DNA from: Clostridiales bacterium
GTDB taxonomy: Bacteria > Bacillota > Clostridia > Oscillospirales > Acutalibacteraceae
Direction of reading: 5' to 3'
Length of the DNA: 8,671 bases
Assembly: GCA_012728445.1 (NCBI GenBank)
Contig: JAAYFA010000325.1
Location: 1-8,671, forward strand
Shown: piece after piece, positions 1 to 5,867 of the stretch
Position numbering within the stretch: the first letter of the stretch is position 1
Layout of the letters: each line of letters starts with the position of its first letter
Translations under genes and position numbers: made by a program
Notes under the pieces: model-generated
Told to the model about the DNA's origin: nothing
The model's database searches: none
What the model saw: only the letters and a program-made list of their open reading frames with translations

Positions 1-138
1 GATGATGACAGCTGAGAGGAATACTGTGGCGAGAATACTGACGGCGCTGATGGTGTCAAAGGATGTCACTTGGCTGGCGATTATCAGCGCTGCGGAAACT
101 ACAAGGAATAACCCCCAAAATATGTTTTTACCTTTCAT
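1..138 (-). CDS. LiaF-like small membrane protein, N-terminal part only
   Basis: This is an open frame of 46 codons from an ATG at 138 that leaves the window at base 1, so the C-terminus is missing. It begins MKGKNIFWGLFLVVSAAL. A short basic N-terminus leads into one hydrophobic helix (about residues 8-24), a short polar loop (QVTSFDTIS), and a second helix that is cut off. Family knowledge: this Trp-Gly start with paired helices resembles the LiaI/LiaF-type transmembrane region often encoded directly after single-domain LytTR regulators in Firmicutes. It starts 39 bases after the LytTR stop codon, so the two are probably co-transcribed. An AGGTAG ribosome site lies 6 bases upstream (145-150). 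Inference: it may be the membrane partner or modulator of the regulator. Its biochemical role is not known, and it could instead be another small membrane protein such as a DUF3021-type partner. Confidence 0.7.
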   Translation of the reverse strand, partial: MKGKNIFWGLFLVVSAALIIASQVTSFDTISAVSILATVFLSAVII

Positions 139-177
139 GTTTTTCTACCTAACCTTTCATTTTATAAATATATATTT

Positions 178-636
178 TCAAGTTCTGCCTCTTTCACTCA
201 GCCGCTCCCGCAACTGTTGGTAATAGTGCCGCGACACATAGACGTGCTTGTGACTGCCTGTAAAATTGACGAGGCTCGAGGCGGTGATGTTGCGCGTGAT
301 AGCATAAACTTGTGTGATATTGACAATGGTTGATTTTGCGGCCCGCACAAAATGGCGGGGCAGGGTTTGCTCCAGCTCATACAGGCGGTATTTGATTTGG
401 TAGGCATCGTTTGCGGTATGGGCAAAGATGTTTTCGCCTTCGGTTTCAAAAAACAGGACCTCATCGAGGGGGAAAAAGAACTCTTGATTTTCTTTGTAGA
501 AGGTGATTTTGGTGCCGGCGGCTAGCTGTTCCAGCACACACTGTTGGATGTTGCGGACGATTTCATCCACCCTGCAGCAGCGAATGACAACTTCTTCTTC
601 TGCCGAGTCCTCAACAATTTCTATGCGTATCTTCAC
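178..636 (-). CDS. LytTR-family DNA-binding transcriptional regulator (single domain, no receiver)
   Basis: This 152-residue cytoplasmic protein starts VKIRIEIVEDSAEEEVVIRC. After a short N-terminal segment of about 50 residues, a LytTR DNA-binding domain fills the rest (about 50-147). The domain shows typical family stretches: the FFFPLDEVLFFETEG strand region, YQIKYRLYELEQTLP, HFVRAAKSTIVNI, and a C-terminal GSHKHVYVSRHY block. There is no phosphoacceptor receiver domain, so the activity is probably set by a partner such as the membrane protein encoded next. The open frame runs upstream to an ATG at 780. I chose the GTG at 636 because it follows a G-rich ribosome site at 641-649 and gives the normal family N-terminus, and because the preceding 48 codons resemble no domain and contain the promoter. 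LytTR proteins bind paired 9-base direct repeats; a candidate pair lies upstream at 816-847. The target genes are unknown. Confidence 0.93.
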   Translation of the reverse strand: MKIRIEIVEDSAEEEVVIRCCRVDEIVRNIQQCVLEQLAAGTKITFYKENQEFFFPLDEVLFFETEGENIFAHTANDAYQIKYRLYELEQTLPRHFVRAAKSTIVNITQVYAITRNITASSLVNFTGSHKHVYVSRHYYQQLRERLSERGRT

Positions 637-640
637 CGGC

Positions 641-649
641 CCACCCCCT
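641..649 (-). promoter_or_regulatory. Ribosome binding site that fixes the GTG start of the LytTR gene
   Basis: On the minus strand AGGGGGTGG (649-641) ends 4 bases before the GTG at 636; counting only the AGGGGG core gives a 7-base spacer. It supports the 152-residue form over the 200-residue open frame that begins at 780. Confidence 0.6.
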
Positions 650-657
650 GTGTAACA

Positions 658-666
658 ATTATAACA
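658..666 (-). promoter_or_regulatory. Extended -10 promoter of the LytTR gene
   Basis: On the minus strand the sequence TGTTATAAT (666-658) is a perfect extended -10 element (TG, one base, TATAAT). The -35 region 17 bases upstream (CTGTTC, 686-681) matches the consensus poorly, as is usual when an extended -10 is present. Transcription would begin near 650, leaving a very short leader before the GTG at 636. This agrees with the choice of that start codon. Confidence 0.6.
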
Positions 667-786
667 GATTGTTCCTTTTTGAACAGCCTTTTTACCTAAG
701 AGGTTACTAAAAACCGCTAAGTGGTAAAAAAGCGAGGTGAAGACGCCTATTTTGTCGGCAAATCGCTTAATTTCAATCAAACTCTA

Positions 787-818
787 TTGCCGTGCACCAT
801 CTTGTATGCTACTATATA
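787..818 (+). promoter_or_regulatory. Possible promoter of the YgjV-family gene
   Basis: TTGCCG (787-792) resembles a -35 box, and the AT-rich run ACTATATAAA (811-820) could hold a -10 box 18 to 20 bases downstream. The match is mediocre and the implied leader is about 70 bases. The downstream end overlaps one half of the candidate LytTR operator, so a bound regulator would cover the -10 region. Confidence 0.25.
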
Positions 819-847
819 AACTGTTTTACAACTATCGCATGAACAGT
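816..847 (-). promoter_or_regulatory. Candidate LytTR-type direct-repeat operator
   Basis: On the minus strand ACTGTTCAT (847-839) and ACAGTTTAT (824-816) form a direct repeat sharing 7 of 9 bases (AC-n-GTT-n-AT), with a start-to-start offset of 23 bases and a 14-base spacer. LytTR proteins such as AgrA are known to bind two direct repeats of the form W-M-M-G-T-T-N-R-K with a 12 to 13 base spacer. One copy here fits that pattern fully, the other at 8 of 9 positions, and the spacer is one base longer. The pair sits between a LytTR gene and a divergent gene. Binding is inferred. Confidence 0.4.
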
Positions 848-897
848 TAAAAATAAGCTCGGAAGTGAACTTTTTGAATTTTACAAGAGAGTTTTCT

Positions 898-1443
898 ATG
901 GGAATCGGTGCCAAGGAATTGCTCGCCCAAATAATCGGTTTTGTTGCGATGACATTAATCGTCTTGTCCTTCCAGCAAAAAACCCGTAAGGGTATTTTGA
1001 TGATGCAACTCATCGCGGAAGCCTTCTGGGTGCTGCATTTCGGGCTCATTGGCGCCTATACCGGCATGGCGCTTAACATTTTGGGCGTTGTGCGCTGTTA
1101 CGTCTACGCCAACAGGGAAACGAAAAAATGGGCAAACAGTGAAACGATTCCCTACATCTTTTTTACCTTGTCAATAATAACAGGGATCCTCTCGTGGACT
1201 AATGCATATTCGCTGCTGCCTATGGCTGCGGTGTGCATTACATCTTTCGTCCTTTGGTCAAAAAAAGCCCATATTATCCGCTACTTTTCATACCCCGGTT
1301 GCATCTGCTGGCTAATTTTTAACATTGCCAGCGGCTCCTATGCGGGGATCGTCACCGAGCTGTTCAACATTAGCTCGGTAACCGTCGGCATCATCCGTTT
1401 TGATATACGAAAAAACAGAATGCGGAACATGGAACCGGCTTAG
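898..1443 (+). CDS. YgjV-family integral membrane protein
   Basis: This 181-residue protein is almost entirely hydrophobic and resembles the YgjV family of inner membrane proteins, whose E. coli member is about the same length. Approximate membrane segments are at 8-25, 36-52, 54-70, 85-100, 104-120, 128-146 and 148-167. The conserved-looking stretches are LSFQQKTRKGILMMQ after the first helix, then EAFWVLHFGLIGAYTGMALN and the SGSYAG turn before the last helix. The frame is also open from a GTG at 865. I prefer the ATG at 898: it has a weak GAGAG site about 6 bases upstream and gives the family length, whereas the GTG has its purines nearly touching it. The family has no established biochemical function. 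It is transcribed away from the LytTR gene across a 261-base spacer holding a possible LytTR operator, so shared control is possible but unproven. Confidence 0.85.
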   Translation: MGIGAKELLAQIIGFVAMTLIVLSFQQKTRKGILMMQLIAEAFWVLHFGLIGAYTGMALNILGVVRCYVYANRETKKWANSETIPYIFFTLSIITGILSWTNAYSLLPMAAVCITSFVLWSKKAHIIRYFSYPGCICWLIFNIASGSYAGIVTELFNISSVTVGIIRFDIRKNRMRNMEPA

Positions 1444-1502
1444 ATAAGCGGGAACTTTGATTGCGTTTATTCACACAATTTTTAAATAATAATGTTATAT
1501 TT

Positions 1503-1533
1503 TTAACTTAAGAGCATCGTTTTCGTGTATAAT
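1503..1533 (+). promoter_or_regulatory. Possible promoter of the ABC exporter gene
   Basis: TATAAT at 1528-1533 is a perfect -10 box. The best upstream partner is TTAACT (1503-1508), 4 of 6 against TTGACA, with a long 19-base spacer. The surrounding 1480-1560 region is very AT-rich, which favours a promoter but also makes chance matches easy. The -10 lies 42 bases before the ATG at 1575. Confidence 0.45.
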
Positions 1534-1574
1534 TATATTTTATATAGATTATTTTAAAAAAAGGGGCACAATAG

Positions 1575-4500
1575 ATGTTACAATTAAAAAATATCACTAA
1601 AACTTATCAAACAGGTGAACTCTTCCAAACGGCGCTGAGCGAAGTAACCGTCAATTTTCGTGAAAGCGAATTTGTCGCGGTGCTTGGGCAATCGGGTTCC
1701 GGCAAAACGACCCTGCTGAATATTATCGGCGGGCTTGACCGTTATGACAGCGGCGATTTGATTATCAATGAAAAATCCACCAAGGAATACAAGGATTCGA
1801 ATTGGGACACCTACCGCAACCATTCCATTGGTTTTATTTTTCAGAGCTATAACCTGATTCCGCATCAAACCGTTTTGTCGAATGTCGAGCTGGCACTTAC
1901 GCTCTCGGGCGTTTCAAAGTCCGAGCGAAGACTGCGTGCAAAAGAAGTGTTGGAAAAAGTCGGGCTGGGCGACCAGCTGCATAAAAAGCCCAACCAAATG
2001 TCCGGCGGGCAGATGCAAAGAGTCGCGATTGCACGCGCCCTTGTCAATAATCCGGACATATTGCTTGCGGATGAGCCGACCGGCGCACTTGACTCCGAAA
2101 CGTCAACGCAGGTCATCGACCTGTTAAAAGAAATTTCCAAAGACAGACTGATTATCATGGTTACGCACAACCCGGAGATTGCCGAGGAGTACGCCAACCG
2201 TATTATCCACTTAAAAGACGGAAAAATTACCGCCGACAGCAACCCGTTTAATGACGAGGATCTCGCTCAAGCGGAAAAAAAGGCCACGCCCGCTGCGGCG
2301 CAAACGTCGCCCAAATCAAAAGGCAAAACATCTATGTCCTTCCTAACGGCGCTTTCGCTTTCCCTGAACAACCTGCTGACAAAAAAGGGAAGAACCATCC
2401 TCACCTCTTTTGCAGGGTCGATTGGTATTATCGGCATCGCCCTGATTCTTTCGCTCTCTAGCGGATTCCAGATCTATATTAATTCCGTGCAAGAAGAAAC
2501 GCTGTCGTCCTACCCGCTTGCGATTGAAAGCAGCTCCGTAAATTTGGGCGCATTGTTGTCTATGACGCCGATGGATCCCGCCGAAAAAGTGGAAGGCCAA
2601 GAGGATGGCAAGGTTTATACAAATTCTGCCATTGGGGATATGTTAAACTCGTTTTCCAAGGAAGCGTGGAACAACAATCTTGCAGACTTCAAAACACACC
2701 TTGAAGAAAACAAAGGTGACCTTGCTAAATATATCAATTCTATCGACTATACTTATGACGTGGGCTTAAACATCTATTCGCCCGATACCTCTAATGGTGT
2801 GCGGCAACTGAATCCAAGCCCACTCGCAGAGCTCATGAGCGGCTCGGTTAATTCCCCCTTATTCGCTTCCTCCGTAGCGTCACAGTACGATATGTGGAAA
2901 CCACTGATGGACAACCAAACCTTTCTTGAGTCCCAGTACGATGTGTTGGCGGGAAAATGGCCGCAAAGTTTTAATGAGGTCGTTTTGATGATCGGCGCCA
3001 ACAACCAAATCACTGAACTCACTCTGCAGGCACTCGGCATAACGGACGCTACTGCAATGCTCAAAGCATTCCAGAGCGGCGAAAGTTATACCGGGAAGAG
3101 TGTTGAACTTACTTACGACGAAATTTTGAACATGAGTTTCAAACTTATTCTCCAGCCTGACTATTATGCCCTTAACAACGAGACCGGCACATGGGCTGAC
3201 ATGAGCGGTGACGAGGATTATCTCAAAGAACTTGTCAACAAAGGCACAGAGATTAAAGTTGTCGGTGTTGTGCGCCCGAATGAGCAGTCAATTGCCAACG
3301 CCTCCGCAGCCGGCACGATAGGCTACCTTAAAACGCTTACCGAATATGTTATCAACGAAATAAATGGCCGTGACGTCGTCAAACTACAACAGCAAAACAA
3401 AGATTTTGATGTTTTTGTGGGTCTCCCGTTTGAAGTCGCAAAGGAAGAAGAAGTTGTCGCAAAGCCGGAGGAAAGCACAACGATGCCCGCCACAACCGGC
3501 ACTCCAACCGCCGCGACCGGCAAAACATTTGCCACCCCAACCGTCGGGAACCTTGCAATGAAAGATGCGGCACCTGCAGCCTCCTTTATTGAAGAAACCG
3601 CAGCCCCCGGCAAAACAATGACGAAGGAAGAGGTCGACGCCTATATCGATGCGAACTTTAAAGGCGACGAAAAAACAAAAATGACCGAATTCGCCGAGCT
3701 TTTCCTCAAGCCGTTGCGCAATGCTGCAGAAAGACAGAAGCTTATAAATCTCCTTGATGAAATGCTTAAAGGGCAGACGTTTGAAGGCATGGAAAACATT
3801 ACCGGCCAACAGGCTTATGGTTATATCAATTTAATGGACAAAAATGCAAAGCTCGAAATGCTCACAAAAATCATTGAAGCCGACAAGGCCGGAGTTACGC
3901 CCGGGACGCCGGAACCCACGAAGCCGCAACCTACGAAACCCGGCACAACAGACCCCGTAGAGCCGGAGCTGCCCGACGAAGAACCTGTAGTGCCGGAGCC
4001 GGTGTTGCCGACGGTGTCGGAATCAAGTTATAACGAAAATGTGGCACTTCTCGGCGTCGCGGACCTTGCAAGACCGAGCGTTATCAACATATACCCTAAA
4101 AACTTCGAGGCCAAAGATACTATTCAGAAGTTTATAGAAGAATACAATGCAAAGGTGACTGCCGAGGGCAAAGAAGAAAACACCATTGAGTACACCGACT
4201 ATATCGGGCTGATTATGTCCTCCGTGACAAAAATCATCAACATTGTTTCCTATGTACTCATCGCTTTTGTTTCAATATCCCTTGTCGTTTCATCCATCAT
4301 GATTGGTATCATCACCTACATTTCCGTTCTCGAACGCACGAAGGAAATCGGCATCCTCCGCTCCATCGGCGCTTCAAAGCGGGATATCTCAACAGTGTTT
4401 AACGCAGAAACGCTCATTGTCGGCTTAACGGCGGGTGTCATTGGTATTGGGCTAACGCTGCTGCTCAACATCCCGGTCATTATGATTATTGAGAGGCTAA

Positions 4501-4646
4501 CCGACATACCCAACGTTGCAATACTGCCCTTGTTTGGTGCCCTCGGACTCATTGCAATAAGTATGGTCCTTACCACCTTAGCAGGCTTGATCCCGTCGGG
4601 GATGGCGGCAAACAAAGACCCTGTCGTCGCACTGAGGAGCGAATAA
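1575..4646 (+). CDS. MacB/FtsX-type ABC exporter, ATPase and permease fused
   Basis: This 1,023-residue membrane protein has its ATPase at the N-terminus. Visible motifs are Walker A GQSGSGKTT (38-46), Q-loop Gln90, signature MSGGQMQR (142-149), Walker B ILLADEP (162-168, Glu167), the D-loop ALDS (171-174) and switch His198, so all catalytic elements are present. A cytoplasmic linker leads to TM1 (about 274-296), a large extracellular region (about 300-880), and three C-terminal helices (about 887-915, 945-965, 985-1008). The VLERTKEIGILRSIGAS segment (918-934) is the FtsX/MacB permease hallmark. Proteins of this type dimerise and couple ATP hydrolysis to motion of the external domains, moving peptides, lipoproteins or antibiotics, or transmitting force. 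The substrate here is unknown. The extracellular part is unusually long and has Thr/Pro-rich linkers near 625-681 and 773-814. AAGGGG (1561-1566) lies 8 bases before the ATG. No adaptor, kinase or second subunit gene is adjacent. Confidence 0.95.
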   Translation: MLQLKNITKTYQTGELFQTALSEVTVNFRESEFVAVLGQSGSGKTTLLNIIGGLDRYDSGDLIINEKSTKEYKDSNWDTYRNHSIGFIFQSYNLIPHQTVLSNVELALTLSGVSKSERRLRAKEVLEKVGLGDQLHKKPNQMSGGQMQRVAIARALVNNPDILLADEPTGALDSETSTQVIDLLKEISKDRLIIMVTHNPEIAEEYANRIIHLKDGKITADSNPFNDEDLAQAEKKATPAAAQTSPKSKGKTSMSFLTALSLSLNNLLTKKGRTILTSFAGSIGIIGIALILSLSSGFQIYINSVQEETLSSYPLAIESSSVNLGALLSMTPMDPAEKVEGQEDGKVYTNSAIGDMLNSFSKEAWNNNLADFKTHLEENKGDLAKYINSIDYTYDVGLNIYSPDTSNGVRQLNPSPLAELMSGSVNSPLFASSVASQYDMWKPLMDNQTFLESQYDVLAGKWPQSFNEVVLMIGANNQITELTLQALGITDATAMLKAFQSGESYTGKSVELTYDEILNMSFKLILQPDYYALNNETGTWADMSGDEDYLKELVNKGTEIKVVGVVRPNEQSIANASAAGTIGYLKTLTEYVINEINGRDVVKLQQQNKDFDVFVGLPFEVAKEEEVVAKPEESTTMPATTGTPTAATGKTFATPTVGNLAMKDAAPAASFIEETAAPGKTMTKEEVDAYIDANFKGDEKTKMTEFAELFLKPLRNAAERQKLINLLDEMLKGQTFEGMENITGQQAYGYINLMDKNAKLEMLTKIIEADKAGVTPGTPEPTKPQPTKPGTTDPVEPELPDEEPVVPEPVLPTVSESSYNENVALLGVADLARPSVINIYPKNFEAKDTIQKFIEEYNAKVTAEGKEENTIEYTDYIGLIMSSVTKIINIVSYVLIAFVSISLVVSSIMIGIITYISVLERTKEIGILRSIGASKRDISTVFNAETLIVGLTAGVIGIGLTLLLNIPVIMIIERLTDIPNVAILPLFGALGLIAISMVLTTLAGLIPSGMAANKDPVVALRSE

Positions 4647-4676
4647 ACCCACACTGTAAACGCTCGCACATAAAAT

Positions 4677-4732
4677 AGGGACTGTGTCAACTACCGGCAA
4701 GCCGGAGATGTGATACAGTCCCTTTGGTTTTT
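4677..4732. terminator. Hairpin terminator between converging genes
   Basis: The arms at 4677-4689 (AGGGACTGTGTCA) and 4711-4723 (TGATACAGTCCCT) pair over 13 bases with one G-T wobble. The loop holds a second perfect GC-rich stem (CCGGC, AA, GCCGG at 4693-4704). On the plus strand the stem is followed by TTTGGTTTTTG, fitting a Rho-independent terminator for the ABC exporter, 30 bases after its stop. Read on the minus strand it is followed by ATTTTATG, so it could also stop the mannanase transcript arriving from the right. Confidence 0.85.
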
Positions 4733-4740
4733 GTGTCTGT

Positions 4741-4768
4741 CTTATGTCCTTATGTCCTTATGTCCTTA
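4741..4768. repeat. Short tandem repeat, CTTATGTC, 3.5 copies
   Basis: Three exact copies of the 8-base unit CTTATGTC (4741-4764) are followed by the partial copy CTTA (4765-4768). The last three bases of the partial copy are the TAA stop codon of the minus-strand mannanase. The repeat therefore lies in the 3' untranslated region of that gene, between its stop and the terminator hairpin. Copy number changes would alter this spacing but not the protein. Confidence 0.9.
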
Positions 4769-5776
4769 ACCAATAAACGCAGGCAACTCATCCAGCGTTA
4801 TCGCGTACTCGCTGTTGTAAACATCGTTAAGATGCTCCTTGGTATTCCATTTATCTTCCACAAGATACTCCGTATGCCAAGTCATAAAATAACACCAGTC
4901 GACGCTCCATCGTTGCAACTCGTCCATATCCGGTATGGCTCCGTTTTCGTGGAAGCAAATGGGCTTTCTATTCATGATAAACACTTTAATCCGGCTGAAT
5001 AAAAGTGCCTGCGTACCGTCGCCAAAGTAGCTGTCCGCACCGGCGATATCCACATAGCCGTCACCGGGGTACCAGAGCTCGGGGGTTCGCGTCTTTGCCT
5101 GATATCCGCACACCCAGATGAGGTTATCAAGCGCCCAATAGTCGGTATATCGTGTATACATAATCCGCCAGAGCTTTACAAAATTACGTGGACCTCCCCT
5201 GCTCCACCAAAACCAGTTGCCGTCCAGCTCATGAAAAGGTCGCCATAAAACAGGCACCCCTGCCTCATCCAACTCTTTGAGTGCGACCGCCGCCCTGTCC
5301 ATCCCCGCGATAAGCGTCTCGTACTCCGGGGTGCCTTTTGTCAGCGCGGCATCCCAGTCAAGTTCGGTATGCAGGCTATCCCCAAAATGGCCGGTAAAAT
5401 CCGAGCCACAGTGCCAACTGATTGTCACGATTCCGCCTCGGCTCCACCAATCTTTTGCCCGCCGCGTAACGCCGGCAAAATCGTAGTTATGATAATCAAG
5501 CCCGCGAATGGCCGGGAGTTTACCTGTCGTTTCCTCTATATAATCCATTTCGTAATCCGGGCCGCCCACCCACGTGGATTCCTGCTGTCCGGTCAATATT
5601 TTATGCTTGTAAGTGGAACAGATATAACTGTAAACGGCTTTGGCGTTTTCGGATGCGTTGGCGTTGGAAAGCTCACCATATGGGATACTCACAAACCGAC
5701 GAGAATTTTCCCCGGCGATAACGCCCGGAAACAGCGCGATGATAATGCTTAGTATCGTTGCGATTATTTTTTTCAT
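4766..5776 (-). CDS. Secreted GH26 beta-mannanase
   Basis: This 336-residue glycoside hydrolase of family 26 is probably an endo-beta-1,4-mannanase that cuts mannan, glucomannan or galactomannan outside the cell. Residues 1-21 form a signal peptide (MKK, a hydrophobic core, then a likely cut after VIA); there is no lipobox Cys. The mature protein is one TIM-barrel domain with recognisable GH26 blocks: GQQESTW (63-69), KLPAIRGLDY (86-95), GGIVTISWH (114-122), VLWRPFHELDGNWFWW (176-191) with the likely acid/base Glu183, and ICFHENGAIPD (273-283) with the likely nucleophile Glu277. No carbohydrate-binding module or anchor is present. The start is firm: an in-frame TGA lies two codons upstream, and AAGGAG (5788-5793) precedes the ATG by a rather long 11 bases. 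It is the last gene of the mannoside cluster and has a promoter-like sequence of its own. Some GH26 members are beta-1,3-xylanases or lichenases, so the exact substrate is inferred. Confidence 0.93.
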   Translation of the reverse strand: MKKIIATILSIIIALFPGVIAGENSRRFVSIPYGELSNANASENAKAVYSYICSTYKHKILTGQQESTWVGGPDYEMDYIEETTGKLPAIRGLDYHNYDFAGVTRRAKDWWSRGGIVTISWHCGSDFTGHFGDSLHTELDWDAALTKGTPEYETLIAGMDRAAVALKELDEAGVPVLWRPFHELDGNWFWWSRGGPRNFVKLWRIMYTRYTDYWALDNLIWVCGYQAKTRTPELWYPGDGYVDIAGADSYFGDGTQALLFSRIKVFIMNRKPICFHENGAIPDMDELQRWSVDWCYFMTWHTEYLVEDKWNTKEHLNDVYNSEYAITLDELPAFIG

Positions 5777-5830
5777 AAATGCTCAGTCTCCTTTTATATA
5801 AGCCTCTCGTTCGTCGCTTCGCAAAACACT

Positions 5831-5859
5831 AGTATACTTCTACAACGTTTGAGCTTCAA
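5831..5859 (-). promoter_or_regulatory. Promoter upstream of the mannanase gene
   Basis: On the minus strand TTGAAG (5859-5854) and TATACT (5836-5831) are separated by an optimal 17 bases; they match the consensus boxes at 4 of 6 and 5 of 6. They lie just past the symporter stop codon, so the mannanase could be expressed separately from the upstream genes, with a leader of about 47 bases. I see no clear terminator between the symporter and this promoter, so read-through is also possible. Confidence 0.55.
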
Positions 5860-5867
5860 AAATCGAC

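Noticed and set aside
2..223. Plus-strand open frame of 73 codons at the left edge
   Set aside because: It lies opposite the LiaF-like gene and the end of the LytTR gene. The minus-strand reading gives clear membrane helices and a ribosome site; this one resembles no family.
661..686. CTGTTC (686-681) and CTGTTA (667-662) as a second LytTR repeat over the regulator promoter
   Set aside because: The offset is 19 bases instead of about 21 to 23, and both copies miss several consensus positions outside GTT.
637..780. Upstream 48-codon extension of the LytTR frame to an ATG at 780
   Set aside because: The extension contains the extended -10 promoter and the G-rich ribosome site, and the family N-terminus begins at the GTG at 636.
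777..1049. Minus-strand open frame of 90 codons
   Set aside because: It is antisense to the YgjV-family gene and the divergent spacer, with no recognisable protein features.
1434..1452. Weak hairpin (CCGGCTTA and TAAGCGGG) at the end of the YgjV-family gene as a terminator
   Set aside because: It has a mismatch in the stem and a very small loop, and no T-tract follows.
3323..3809. Long minus-strand open frames within the exporter gene
   Set aside because: They lie opposite the Thr/Pro/Ala-rich linker region, where GC-rich codons keep several frames open. The proteins are low complexity without domain features.
4316..5002. Minus-strand frame (4316-4690) and plus-strand frame (4724-5002) around the terminator
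   Set aside because: They are shadows of the exporter C-terminus and of the mannanase respectively; the first also crosses the terminator hairpin.
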